A stretch of 64,000 nucleotides of DNA. Origin: Chaetoderma sp. LZ-2023a (Eukaryota > Mollusca > Caudofoveata > Chaetodermatida > Chaetodermatidae). This document shows positions 49,473 to 59,599 of the stretch, in pieces. The stretch lies in the NCBI GenBank assembly GCA_034401795.1, contig JAVVLW010001330.1:159001-223000 (forward strand). The letters are read 5' to 3'. The position numbers were made by a program, and so were the translations under genes. Positions within the stretch are counted from its first letter, which is position 1. Each line of letters begins with the position of its first letter. The notes below the pieces were generated by a model. The model did not search any database and was not told where the DNA came from. It saw nothing but the letters and a program-made list of their open reading frames with translations.

Positions 49473-52042
49473 AACTATGTATAGTTAGAAGAATAATAAC
49501 AACATACTGGGCGTGTCCGCCCGTGGTGGGCGTGTTGGTCCAGGGAAAGGGCGTCCATTATCCTGCTCGGTTTGTGCCTATAGGCTCCATTGGGTGGAGC
49601 TGGTGTATCCAAAGACATTCTTTCTGTGTTCTCCATGACGTGGAGTTTTCATCGTCCAGGTCTGATGAGAATACCTATGGCGGTTTGATATCAATCTGAG
49701 ATGTCATTGGATTCTGAATTCAGAGGGGCGTATTTTCCCCTACATACTTATGGATGGTTATTGTCGGTTCTGCCATTTTTGGCGGTTGGGCAACTTTTTT
49801 TGGCGGTTGTGGTCAACTTCACCGGTTGTAATCGTTACCGGTTGTTCTTTGGTGGCATTCGGGTCTGTGTAGACCTGGCGGCTTGCGTGTCCGAACCTGC
49901 TGAGTTTAGACTCAGTGTGGACAGCGGAGGTATTGTGATTATCTCCGTTTCCTGTGGCAACAGTTTGCTGGATGAATCAATTGTGAAATGATAGATAATA
50001 ACAACGTAGTCAGTTATATGAGCTACTCGTCGAAGGTTGTTAAGCCTGACGCTTGGTCTCGATGCGAGACCAAAAGTCTGAATGATCTGGACTGGAATTT
50101 TCTTCCCTTTTATACCCTTCCTGGGCGAGCCTGTGGATTGAGTCGATCTTGACTTTATATGGGCAGAAATGAACCAGATTGGCGGTTCACCCGTTTGTAA
50201 TTTTTTGGGGTTTGGCGGCCTGGCCAAACATTTTACCGGTTGGCCTGTTTTGGCGGCCTGTGACCGTTTTTTGGCGGTTGTGAGGTTTGACCAGTTGTGC
50301 CAGTTTTGGCGGTTTGTGACCGGTTTTTTTGCGGTTGTGATATTTTTTACCGGTTGTAAGTTTTTTGCCGGTTCTGCCATTTTTGGCGGATGAGCAACTT
50401 TTTTGGCGGTTGTGGTCATTTTTACCAGTTGTGAGTTTTTACCCGTTGTGTCCATTTTGGCGGTTGAAACAACTTTTTGACGGTTCAGGATTTGTTACCG
50501 GTTGTAGGTCATTTTGGCAAAAGATTTCCAATGGTTTTCTGAAAGTCAAGATCGTAGAGGTATTGCTCCTTTAGTGGAGATTTTTTGCCTGTTTGTATGG
50601 GTAATGATCATGAGTGGGCATCACTGTTTTTGATTCAGACTTCATGGCGTTTCGTTCCTTGAGCGGAACTCATCAGAGGCGAAGTTTTGTCAACTGGGAG
50701 TGGGCATTTTGGGTTCCACTTTGTTCTAATATGGCAACTATGGTGTGGGTGTTAGGACTGATAGACAAGGTGTGTGTGGGACGTCCTTGCCCAGTCTGGA
50801 TGGTTTGGTGTATTAAATGGTGAGTTATGTATCACAGTTGCACAAAGTCAAAATCAAAACTGGTTAGATATTGAAGTTATGTAAATTTTTGTTTCAAAAT
50901 TTGTTTTGAAAAAATAAAAATAAAATGAAATAAAGAAGCACGACAACTCTGTGAGTTATGTGTCTTTGTTGTCATCACCTCGCATCCTTTAAAGATGCTC
51001 TTCAATATGGCACCTCTACGTGGACTTCAGCACAAATAAAAGAACAACAAAGACACATAACTCACAGAGTTGTCGTGCTTCTTTATTTCATTTTATTTTT
51101 ATTTTTTCAAAACAAATTTTGAAACAAAAATTTACATAACTTCAATATCTAACCAGTTTTGATTTTGACTTTGTGCAACTGTGATACATAACTCACCATT
51201 TAATACACCAAACCATCCAGACTGGGCAAGGACGACGTCCCACACACACCTTGTCTATCAGTCCTAACACCCACACCATAGTTGCCATATTAGAACAAAG
51301 TGGAACCCAAAATGCCCACTCCCAGTTGACAAAACTTCGCCTCTGATGAGTTCCGCTCAAGGAACGAAACGCCATGAAGTCTGAATCAAAAACAGTGATG
51401 CCCACTCATGATCATTACCCATACAAACAGGCAAAAAATCTCCACTAAAGGAGCAATACCTCTACGATCTTGACTTTCAGAAAACCATTGGAAATCTTTT
51501 GCCAAAATGACCTACAACCGGTAACAAATCCTGAACCGTCAAAAAGTTGTTTCATCCGCCAAAATGGACACAACGGGTAAAAACTCACAACTGGTAAAAA
51601 TGACCACAACCGCCAAAAAAGTTGCTCAACCGCCAAAAATGGCAGAACCGGCAAAAAACTTACAACCGGTAAAAAATATCACAACCGCAAAAAAACCGGT
51701 CACAAACCGCAAAAACTGGCACAACTGGTCAAACCTCACAACCGCCAAAAAACGGTCACAGGCCGCCAAAACAGGCCAACCGGTAAAATGTTTGGCCAGG
51801 CCGCCAAACCCCAAAAAATTACAAACGGGTGAACCGCCAATCTGGTTCATTTCTGCCCATATAAAGTCAAGATCGACTCAATCCACAGGCTCGCCCAGGA
51901 AGGGTATAAAAGGGAAGAAAATTCCAGTCCAGATCATTCAGACTTTTGGTCTCGCATCGAGACCAAGCGTCAGGCTTAACAACCTTCGACGAGTAGCTCA
52001 TATAACTGACTACGTTGTTATTATCTAACTATGTATAGTTAG
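49473..52042. mobile_element. Large fold-back (palindromic) element
   Basis: The left arm 49994-50972 and right arm 51044-52025 are reverse complements of about 980 bp with only a few mismatches and small indels, around a spacer at 50973-51043. For example, CGACAACTCTGTGAGTTATG at 50941 returns inverted at about 51056. The outer arm parts are built from short degenerate tandem motifs, TTTTGGCGGTT and ACCGGTTGT. A 500-bp left extension (49489-49993) has the same motif but no partner on the right. AACTATGTATAGTTAG stands in direct orientation at both outer borders (49473-49488 and 52027-52042) and may be a duplicated target or shared end. The open frames in the arms (49835-50455 minus, 51564-52028 plus) are low-complexity products of these motifs. 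Confidence 0.85.
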
Positions 52043-52438
52043 CTGATCACAAATCTGGGACGAATAGACCTTTAATCGGTCAGTGACTACACTGTTCTAT
52101 TTAGCCGATGACGTGATGATGGGTCCAGATGTTTGGACGGAATGTCACATTTGAAGATGTTAAGGATATCATATGTATGGACGATTGATTGACAGAAAAC
52201 TCTCATTAGAACAACATCCCAAAAAGTTCCAAACAAAGTACCAGTGGGTGGGTAGTCTACCCATGCAGCCTAATAGTGGGCGCTGGCGGCGTCTGAATCT
52301 GATAACTGATGAATCTAACGGAGTTATTTCTAGCTATGCTCCGCCCATTTCCAACGAGATCAAACACGTCACGACGGACCCCTACATGAAGCTTGTTTCG
52401 AACATGAACTTTTACAAGTATCCCAGCAGATCCAGTAC
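52043..52438. other. Short unique stretch between fold-back element and provirus
   Basis: No gene is recognised. A 90-codon plus-strand frame (52173-52445) runs into the LTR and has no known features. TTCTAGCTATGCTCCGCCCA near 52330 resembles the inner part of the hairpin-MITE terminus and may be a scrap of that family. Confidence 0.4.
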
Positions 52439-52442
52439 ATGT
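52439..52442. repeat. Target-site duplication ATGT (left)
   Basis: ATGT directly precedes the LTR start TGAAG and is repeated directly after the other LTR at 63684-63687. A 4-bp duplication is usual for gypsy-type integrases. Confidence 0.8.
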
Positions 52443-52721
52443 TGAAGATTTTCTGTCTTCGGATCTAATTTAGAAATATATCTACTACACTTCTGATAAG
52501 AATATGATGTACCGGTTGCTGCGACAACCTCTTATCAAAGATGCAGTAGTACGATTATCTGCTCGCCTCGTCTAAGGTAATGGTGACGATATTTATACTC
52601 GATAATCTGGGCCTGATCTGACTCGGGTAAAAGATGGTGGCTCGGGACGGTGGTCTTCCGTCGCTTCCAGACTGGACAATACACAACCCAAACTCTTGCT
52701 TCGAGAATATCGAAGTGATAA

Positions 52722-52727
52722 TTTATT
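52722..52727 (-). promoter_or_regulatory. Candidate polyadenylation signal AATAAA in the 3' LTR
   Basis: TTTATT on the plus strand reads AATAAA on the element's strand. It lies about 430 bp downstream of the TATA candidate and 280 bp before the end of the LTR, consistent with an R region. The equivalent in the other LTR is at 62359-62364. Positional inference only. Confidence 0.4.
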
Positions 52728-52824
52728 CTCTTAAGTTTGACTGTCTAATATGGCTACGGATATGTGTGACTTATGCTGTCACGATAGAAAACAAACTGTT
52801 AAATAAAACTCTAAGTAAATATGA

Positions 52825-52879
52825 GTGGCTTATACTACCACCAATCTCTATCAATTATGGGTGGCTTATACTACCACCA
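52825..52879. repeat. Duplicated 19-bp motif in the LTR
   Basis: GTGGCTTATACTACCACCA occurs at 52825-52843 and 52861-52879, 36 bp apart. The same pair is at 62462-62480 and 62498-62516 in the other LTR. It could be a transcription-factor site pair or simple tandem duplication. Confidence 0.8.
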
Positions 52880-53154
52880 GATACTTTGAGTAACTTTTAC
52901 TGTCACTCGCGTCTATAGAAATAACTGATTTTCATACAATACGAATACTGGTTATTCTATCATTACAAAGTTGCGTTTCACGATTCTCTAAATCATTTTC
53001 GTCAAAAACCGTTCTTGGCTACTTAAAACCATTCACCAAGAACTTGTTTGAATTTCGACAAATTCAGTTCCACAGAACTATATGGACTCGAGGCTAGGTT
53101 TTCCTAAGCGCAATAATTTTCGGAACCAAGATTTTTCTAAAAAGTTAAAGTCCA

Positions 53155-53163
53155 CTTTTTATA
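53155..53163 (-). promoter_or_regulatory. Candidate TATA box in the LTR
   Basis: CTTTTTATA on the plus strand reads TATAAAAAG on the element's strand. It lies roughly mid-LTR, between the outer edge and the polyadenylation candidate, where a U3 promoter would be expected. The copy in the 5' LTR, the one that would drive the element, is at 62792-62800. No experimental support. Confidence 0.4.
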
Positions 53164-54046
53164 CTTCTCTGGAGCTCCTTACCATGTTCGTTTAGGTTCT
53201 TCTTTCCAGAGTTTGATTCGATGCTCATTGATTGTGACGTCATCCTGACTAATCAAACTCCGATTTTCTCTCTTAGGAAAAGAACACCGAACAAGTTACG
53301 GCGGCCTAATTGACTCATGAGTGTGGAATTCTATCCGATAACCTCCCCCAAACTTGACAGCGATGGATATTGTTTCGACAATTTTTGTCTGGTTTTCTAA
53401 TCTTCTTGGCGCCAGACGCTACCATGTCCTCGTCCGGCCCCTTGTTTATTAGGCTTGCGCCTGCATTCTACAAGGGTGCCATGACGTAGTGACCATGTGG
53501 CCCATCTGATTCACCAACATCTGGTGTCGTATCTGGTGTCGTGGTTCGCATCTATAGAAATATAGAACTCGGTCGCATTGTCAAGGTCCTATGGTAAGTC
53601 GGTCGTCGCCACGTTACTACGTCATCCTATGAATCATTCAGTATGTGCTACGTATACTCTGTTCGTAGCACCCTACCGACGCTCTTGCTTGAATATTTAG
53701 AAAACTATTGGTCGTAACTTCTGCTGAATACTATAAAAGGTTATGCCGCCACTGCAGCAATAACTTTCATCTTTCAACCACCGACAGACTCCATCGGCTT
53801 ACTGCCCTAAGTCTTAGTCTATTCTATTCCAATTTCACTTATTGTTTCAGCTACATTTTCGTGTCAGTTTTGCATCGACTTGATGCACACACTAGATCGC
53901 GCTATTATTTTATTTTCCTGCTCATTGTGTTATCTGTTCCTTTAGCTCGCCTGGTATTCAAATATAGTAATTCACTGGGGTCTTAGATTGCAAATATAAG
54001 ATGTCCCCGGGGTCATGACCCCCCAGAAGACAATCCCATACTTACA

Positions 54047-54056
54047 TACGCCCCTC
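54047..54056 (-). other. Candidate polypurine tract next to the 3' LTR
   Basis: On the element's strand the bases just before the LTR read GTTGAGGGGCGTA then TGTAAG. The GAGGGG run is in the right place for plus-strand priming but is short and imperfect. Confidence 0.45.
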
Positions 54057-54636
54057 AACCAAAGTTAATTGACCACCTCTCTTATGGCCTTAAGAGAGTG
54101 TCAACTAACTCGTTGTGGACTATCAACAACCCAAACCTATGCCTGCAGCCTGAACGGATACCACCTGATATTTATCCAATTGTCAAGAAATTAATAATAC
54201 AGGTCAATATATTATACACCAATACTTGTCCGAGCAGCGGAATGCTCGGAAATACATTAGTCGCATTCGTTAGTGTATGGCTGATAATTATACAAACATA
54301 CATGTCCGGGTAGCAAAAGACTGCCCCCGGAAACACATTAATAGCATCATTAAACCGTGGTCGATAACCTCGATCCACGCGTAACTTAACAAAGAAAACA
54401 ATACGATCAATCAAGCAATACAATAGTATAATATACCACAATCAATTGCTCTAATGACGTCATCTAATCGTGACGACGTCACCATAAATGTCAGTTCTTA
54501 ATCCTACAGTGCAAATATCATTACAGATCATATGAATTTTTCCTATTAAATAATATAGTACCAACATGGCACCATACTAATGTTCGTGCTACAACATTTA
54601 ATGTTCACCAATTACTATAATGTTAGTGCCAAAACG
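54047..54636. other. Untranslated stretch between env and the 3' LTR
   Basis: About 590 bp with only short chance frames on both strands. Apart from the polypurine candidate at its edge I see no feature. Confidence 0.5.
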
Positions 54637-56199
54637 TCATGGTGATACCCCCAAGCGGTTTATGCTCACGTTAGGATCCACCACATTAACGTACGTCTCC
54701 ATCTCTATCCAGTCGGCAGCCATCGGGTCGATCTCAGTCCTGGCGTCAGCATTAGGCGACGACCCGGTTGCCCTCCACAGCGGCTCCGGTAGAGCTGCAG
54801 GTCTCCGGGGCTGCTGGGTCTGAATAGTTGGTGCAATGATATGCGGTTCACTACTATGGGCCGCACGTGGCTTGCATTTATGGGCCGCACGTGGCTTGCA
54901 TTTAAGCGCATTCCACATGCGTGATAACACGCCACATTTATATAATATAAGCACAATTACTAACACAACTACGAAGGAACCCGTAGAATATGATACGAAA
55001 GAATGTACCCCAATGCCATCGACCATCACTGGGTCGATCATGGATAACGGTGCTAGCGGCACGTACTTAGACTTTTGTAAATGGTTCCACGGTTGTAGCT
55101 TTAAATGGTCAACTATCATGGATTGATTCAAAACGCCGGACACATCCAAATGGGGCATTTCAATGGCTAGGCCTATTCGAGTGTACGTCCGACTATAAGA
55201 CGCTACAGGCTCGAATCGCCAGCCCCTCCCACTATACCCGCATTCTCCAGACATCAATGCATACACACCATTACTCACCGTACATCGGTCCGTCAGTTGT
55301 CCGTCGCAATGGATTTCCACCGTCTCGCCGAACGTTTGCAATACTACTCCGATTTTCTCATTGGCAAATAATTTACTAGTGGTTACGTTTGACTTCGTTA
55401 GTTGAATATTACAGTTGCTATCAGTCGCATTTGTCAATACACTCACAATACAGGACACGTGGGTCTTGTCGACCCGTAGTTGTCCCTGGCACACCCTAGG
55501 GAGAGCACCACGACACTCCGACGCGGTAAAGTACCACCCAGTCTTGGTATCTAGACCAATGCTGGTACGGGCCAGCATCACTTGCATGTAATACCCTGTC
55601 TTGGCCAGTGGTTCAGGCCATGAGCGTAGTCCATATTCGATATATTGTCCTCCGTCAATTAATGGTAGTGTCGCCACATAATGGAGCTTCAACTCGTCCC
55701 GCCACAATGGATATACCACTACATTTCTGTAATACCACTGATACGGTTTCACCAGCCTATATTCCGCACTAACCCGTTTTGCCACGGACGTCAGATCATC
55801 GGGACCGAAAAGTTCTTCCGTTAGACGACCCAACTCCAAGGATGCCGTTTGCCTATGGAACTGTTCGGCTGCCTTCTGGTAGTCATAGACTACATGTTCA
55901 GCCGAGTCTATAACATGTCCTAAACGTACCAACGCATAGAGTTCCAACAATCGAATCCCCTGCCGCCTGAGCGCTCGGCTCATGTTGCCCGTTGCAGTGG
56001 CCAAGTTGTCGCCTAACTCGTTAATACGGTCCGTGTTCATACCAATATCTCGGAAAGCTAATTTGACATGCGACGTCAACTGGTTGGTAAAATGTACCAC
56101 TTTGTTCACCCTCATCATCGCCCTCTTTACCACATCTCGTATGGCATTTATATCCCCAGATGTAGCGGTACCGAACAGCGATGATGCGATGTCGCCCAC
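54637..56199 (-). CDS. Env-like fusion glycoprotein, main part (520 codons from first Met)
   Basis: Encodes the mature fusion subunit of an env-like protein. Just upstream in the same open frame is a basic RHKR site (codons at 56226-56215), then a hydrophobic GLFNFVGDIASSLFG segment. This fits the furin site and fusion peptide of errantivirus Env and baculovirus F-type proteins (family knowledge). A heptad-like N-terminal region follows, then a Cys-rich ectodomain (for example TASECRGALPRVCQG, EIHCDGQLTDRC). A membrane anchor lies at about residues 409-425 (FVVVLVIVLILYKCGVL), followed by a tail of about 95 residues with a doubled KCKPRAAH. The listed start is the first Met after the upstream in-frame TGA. 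Translation would normally begin at the signal peptide at 56583. Frame and composition are intact over this part. Confidence 0.85.
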   Translation of the reverse strand: MGDIASSLFGTATSGDINAIRDVVKRAMMRVNKVVHFTNQLTSHVKLAFRDIGMNTDRINELGDNLATATGNMSRALRRQGIRLLELYALVRLGHVIDSAEHVVYDYQKAAEQFHRQTASLELGRLTEELFGPDDLTSVAKRVSAEYRLVKPYQWYYRNVVVYPLWRDELKLHYVATLPLIDGGQYIEYGLRSWPEPLAKTGYYMQVMLARTSIGLDTKTGWYFTASECRGALPRVCQGQLRVDKTHVSCIVSVLTNATDSNCNIQLTKSNVTTSKLFANEKIGVVLQTFGETVEIHCDGQLTDRCTVSNGVYALMSGECGYSGRGWRFEPVASYSRTYTRIGLAIEMPHLDVSGVLNQSMIVDHLKLQPWNHLQKSKYVPLAPLSMIDPVMVDGIGVHSFVSYSTGSFVVVLVIVLILYKCGVLSRMWNALKCKPRAAHKCKPRAAHSSEPHIIAPTIQTQQPRRPAALPEPLWRATGSSPNADARTEIDPMAADWIEMETYVNVVDPNVSINRLGVSP

Positions 56200-56238
56200 A
56201 AAGTTAAATAACCCTCGCTTGTGCCTAGCGCCACTTCA

Positions 56239-56583
56239 ACTACTCATGGTTTGCTGTGTTTGGCTTGCCATCTTTCTTACCCCCCCCCCCCCCCCCCGTA
56301 TTCGATGCTGTAATCCGTAAATATCGTTCCCGCTCAAAAACGATGTTTTGGTACCCATGCTAGCGGCGAGACTGGCCATTTGGGCCAACCGTCCCAGGAA
56401 CTCCGCGGGTAGGTAAGGATGGTCGATGGATACTATCACGGTCCATTCGGCCCGTATCACTGACACAGTCTCCGGCTTAGTTATCATGACGCTGTTCGGT
56501 AGGCGGTGTATACTCGAGTCCTTGCATATACTTGATATCATGCTAAACCACAACGCCATTATACACAATTTAAGCGAATACAT
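56239..56583 (-). pseudogene. Env N-terminal part with signal peptide, cut off by TGA and a G18 tract
   Basis: It starts with a typical signal peptide (MYSLKLCIMALWFSMISSIC) and continues about 100 residues in the same frame as the main env ORF. An 18-base C run on the plus strand (56280-56297) codes for glycines, and an in-frame TGA follows at 56236-56238, seven codons before the RHKR cleavage site. Length and position fit the F2-like N-terminal subunit of F-type fusion proteins. The homopolymer may be a slippage expansion or assembly error, so the true frame across it is uncertain. Confidence 0.7.
56280..56297. repeat. C18 homopolymer inside env
   Basis: Eighteen consecutive C on the plus strand, G18 in the env coding strand. 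Tracts this long mutate and mis-assemble easily, so the reading frame downstream is suspect. Confidence 0.95.
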
Positions 56584-56675
56584 TTTAGTATCTTGCGAAC
56601 AAATTTAGTCTTAATTGCTATGATATTTTACATACTGGCTATTTGCGATGTTAAAGTATAGCGATACAATACACA

Positions 56676-57743
56676 CTATCGGCGGTTGTGCCGCTGAATA
56701 ACGGCATTTATACGACTGACGAAATCAGCGTACAGCACGTCATCGTAAGAGGCGGAGTCTATCACGCCAATCCGGAGTCGCTTGTTACCGGATTCGTCCT
56801 CCCACCTATACCCTTGCTTTCGCTTCAAGTCTAACCGGAGTTGCTTGCTGTCAAAATCGTCATCCGGTATATGTTTGCGTTTGCGCAGCATATAAGGATG
56901 CGATGGAAGCGTCTCCATTGGTTCAGAGGCAGGCTCTGGTGCCGCCTCCGGAGCGTCAGTCATCATAGGCCTAGGAGTGTCGATGATATCACCCAGTGAC
57001 TCATGGTTTTGATTGCGACTCGTACTGGGTTGAACCTTTTTCCGGTCAACCCTCTTACCCCCTGTACGCACCTCTGGCTCCATATCCGAAGCTGGCCGCT
57101 TCTTACGAGCCTGGGGTGTCGTATCAGCGTCGGTGACCATAGGTTCTGGCTCGGGCAACATCGCCCTGGGATGATGGCTAGCCTTCGTCCCCCTGGTAGG
57201 GTTACGAATGGGACGTGGTCGTACCGCGTCCCAGCACATTTCTGAGTCGACTACGCGCAACTTACATATATTAAGTACACGCACCTTACCAGACCTCTGA
57301 TGGCGGACGTGCGCCACAGGTCCGTTGATCTTAAAGATCTCATACTCGGGGTCACTGCGAGAGGTCAATTTCATCCTCTCTTCAGCTTTTACGACCACCG
57401 AATCCCCCACTTTAAACTCACCAGCGTTCGCACGCTTATTAATTTGTTCCCGGTGAACCTCTCGAGATCTAGCTGTCCCCTCACGAGCACGCAGCAAGGC
57501 GTTGTTGAGATACGTCAGTCTCTCACCAAGGTCCTGTGACGCATCGATTGGAATGGCTTTCGGCAATCTCGCCCGTCGCCCATACGTCAAATAAAATGGC
57601 GTATACCCGGTCGTTGAATGACGAGTACTGCGGTACGCCGTCAAAGCCACACCCAACTCGTCCTCCCACACCCTCGAGGCATTGTTCACCCCTTTCTGGA
57701 TCAACTCTTTAAGGGTGGCAGTTGAATCTTTCAGTACGTCCAT
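56676..57743 (-). CDS. Pol C-terminal part: integrase C terminus and basic tail
   Basis: This continues the integrase after a frameshift. It begins with ATLKELIQKGVNNASRVWED, then LGVALTAYRSTRHSTTGYTP and FYLTYGRRARLP, conserved just after the integrase core. A GPY/F-like segment (KVGDSVVVKAEERMKLTSRS through EIFKINGPVAHVRHQRSGKV) follows. The last 180 residues are charged and Pro-rich (KKRPASDMEPEV, PYMLRKRKHIPDDDFDSKQL), probably a flexible tail. The listed first Met falls inside the frameshift zone and is unlikely to be a real start. The stop is 93 bp before the env signal-peptide ATG. Confidence 0.85.
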   Translation of the reverse strand: MDVLKDSTATLKELIQKGVNNASRVWEDELGVALTAYRSTRHSTTGYTPFYLTYGRRARLPKAIPIDASQDLGERLTYLNNALLRAREGTARSREVHREQINKRANAGEFKVGDSVVVKAEERMKLTSRSDPEYEIFKINGPVAHVRHQRSGKVRVLNICKLRVVDSEMCWDAVRPRPIRNPTRGTKASHHPRAMLPEPEPMVTDADTTPQARKKRPASDMEPEVRTGGKRVDRKKVQPSTSRNQNHESLGDIIDTPRPMMTDAPEAAPEPASEPMETLPSHPYMLRKRKHIPDDDFDSKQLRLDLKRKQGYRWEDESGNKRLRIGVIDSASYDDVLYADFVSRINAVIQRHNRR

Positions 57744-59577
57744 TGGTCTGCGGATGGTATGGGCTAGACCGTCTATGGTCGATACCGTGTTCTTTAAACC
57801 GCTCCTCCAGAGAATTGGAACAAAATTCCCTACCCTGGTCGGTTATTACAATCTCAGGGACGCCATGACGCGTGACATACTCGTTGAAGAACTTTTCTTC
57901 CACATTTTGAGATGTCTTCGCTGCAATCAGATATGCTTCTGCCCAAGCAGAGCAGTGATCGATCACCGTCATGATATACACGTTACCCTTATTCGATTCT
58001 AATAATGGACCAATCAAATCCATTCCAATTATCTGACTCGGATAATTGGCCATGGGCATTTCACTATACCTGGGTCGGGTAGTGACAGGTCGGTTGACCT
58101 GGCACTTCGTACATGTTTCAAGCATACGAATTACGTCTTTTCTTAAAGACGTCCATACAAAAGAATCTCTCACCATACCGATGGTCTTCTGCAGACCTTG
58201 GTGACAAGCTCGTTCATGAGCCATCCGGAGCACTTTCTCACGGAACAGGGTAGGTAAGACAATTCTGGGGTACTCAGCATCCAACGCTGAAGGCGTAATT
58301 AAAGAATACAAAATGCCATTCTTGACCATATACTCCTCTGGGGTGTTTTTGAACATCTCCGGGTATTCCTTGGTCTGCTCGGCACACAATTCGTCATATG
58401 GTATGTCGAATGCTTCCAGAGGGACGTGAGGTAACACTCCCTCGTCGACGTCTGGTATTACAAAGTCGCCCGTGTCTAACGTCGCGACTTCCACCGGACG
58501 ACGTAACCTGGACAACATGTCCGCTCGAATATTCTTCGAGCCTTGGATGTATTCAATCTTACATCCGTACTCGGCAATCAGTACCGCCCAGCGCTGCACC
58601 TTCGTGTTTTTAACTTCGCCCACAAACAAACTCTTTAGGGGTTTGTGGTCGGTATACATGGTGAACTGCGCACCAAATAGATAAGGCCTAAGCTTCTTTA
58701 GCGCATATATTACCGCATAAGCTTCCTTTTCTATCACAGGCCAATTCAACTGACTGTCTTTAAGAGTAGAGCTGACATACTGAATCACCCGCTCAATACC
58801 CTCGTCATCTACCTGTACCAGTATCGCACCTATCGCATAGCTAGACGCATCAGTATACAATCTATACGGAGCATTCAAATTCGGATATGTGAGAACCGTC
58901 TCACTACACAGCAAGTTTTGTAATTTCTTAAACGCTTGCTGTTCTTCCTGACCCCACTCAAAACGTTTATATTTCTTAGTCAATTCTATCAAAGGCTTAG
59001 CAATTTCGGCATAGCCCTGCACACAAGAGCGGTAATACCCCGTAGCGCCCAGGAAACTCCTCACCTCTCCCACGTCACTGGGTGGTGACATTTCCCTTAT
59101 GACCTTGACCTTTTGTACCTGAGGAGCTACTCCTTGTGCAGAAATGTGATACCCTAACAAGTCCACAGACATACGGGCAAATTCGCATTTCTTTTTCTTA
59201 ACCTGTAAATTGTATTCTCGAATCCTATGCATAACCTTACGCAAATGCTGTGCATGCTCAGCCGGATTTCTCGAATATATGACTATATCATCGACGAAAA
59301 AATGCAGATATTTTCCCACGAATTCTCGGAAAATATCGTTCATTGCCCTCTGAAACACGGCACCTGAGTTCGCAAAACCGAACGGCATCCGAACAAAGTC
59401 GAACAAGCCTTCACTACAAACGAACGCTGTTTTCTCTATGTCTTGGCTGTCCATTGGTATCTGCCAATAGCCAGACTTCAAGTCCATAGTCGAAAATATC
59501 GTTGCGCCGCACATCGAATCAAAAATATCGGCTATGTTTGGCAGTGGATAACTATCCTTCTTGCACACAGAATTCAA
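57709..59577 (-). CDS. Pol central part: reverse transcriptase, RNase H, integrase core
   Basis: Reverse transcriptase motifs come first: MDLKSGYWQIPM, FDFVRMPFGFANSGAVFQ and the catalytic FVDDIVIYS at about residues 94-102. RNase H follows (YRLYTDASSYAIGAILVQ, IEKEAYAVIYALKKLRPYLF, YTDHKPLKSLF). Integrase then has an HHCC zinc-binding segment (HERACHQG ... CTKCQ). The catalytic acidic residues are all present, in IGMDLIGPL, VITDQGREF and NGRTERF. The ORF ends in a stop just after that last motif because of a frameshift. The first Met is arbitrary, since the frame belongs to a polyprotein whose upstream part is in another frame. Confidence 0.93.
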   Translation of the reverse strand: MNSVCKKDSYPLPNIADIFDSMCGATIFSTMDLKSGYWQIPMDSQDIEKTAFVCSEGLFDFVRMPFGFANSGAVFQRAMNDIFREFVGKYLHFFVDDIVIYSRNPAEHAQHLRKVMHRIREYNLQVKKKKCEFARMSVDLLGYHISAQGVAPQVQKVKVIREMSPPSDVGEVRSFLGATGYYRSCVQGYAEIAKPLIELTKKYKRFEWGQEEQQAFKKLQNLLCSETVLTYPNLNAPYRLYTDASSYAIGAILVQVDDEGIERVIQYVSSTLKDSQLNWPVIEKEAYAVIYALKKLRPYLFGAQFTMYTDHKPLKSLFVGEVKNTKVQRWAVLIAEYGCKIEYIQGSKNIRADMLSRLRRPVEVATLDTGDFVIPDVDEGVLPHVPLEAFDIPYDELCAEQTKEYPEMFKNTPEEYMVKNGILYSLITPSALDAEYPRIVLPTLFREKVLRMAHERACHQGLQKTIGMVRDSFVWTSLRKDVIRMLETCTKCQVNRPVTTRPRYSEMPMANYPSQIIGMDLIGPLLESNKGNVYIMTVIDHCSAWAEAYLIAAKTSQNVEEKFFNEYVTRHGVPEIVITDQGREFCSNSLEERFKEHGIDHRRSSPYHPQTNGRTERFNCHP

Positions 59578-59599
59578 CTTTCTGTAGTCGACACAAAAT

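Larger units (their letters stand above)
52443..54046 (-). repeat. 3' LTR (minus-strand element), 1604 bp
   Basis: It begins TGAAGATTTTC and ends CCATACTTACA, giving TG...CA termini. It matches 62080-63683 at a constant offset of 9637 with about 15 substitutions seen by eye, for example CACGATAG versus CACATTAG and TCCGGCCC versus TCTGGTCC. It contains a duplicated GTGGCTTATACTACCACCA (52825 and 52861). The plus-strand frames inside it (52634-52918, 53708-53986) are conserved between LTRs only because the LTRs are young copies. Confidence 0.95.

Noticed and set aside
49499..49993. Possible final transporter exon
   Set aside because: No sequence matching SLC16 helix 12 was found in any frame. 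The stretch shares the fold-back motif instead.
49835..50455. 206-codon minus frame (and its 154-codon mirror at 51564-52028) with TTAKK/PAKN repeats
   Set aside because: Product of the short degenerate motifs in the fold-back arms; no domain, and interrupted differently in the two arms.
52634..52918. 94-codon plus-strand frame conserved between both LTRs (also 62271-62555), a possible LTR-encoded accessory gene
   Set aside because: It is antisense to the element, and the LTRs are about 99% identical anyway, so conservation carries no information.
53708..53986. 92-codon hydrophobic plus-strand frame in the LTR
   Set aside because: Same reasoning: antisense within the LTR, and unsupported by any domain.
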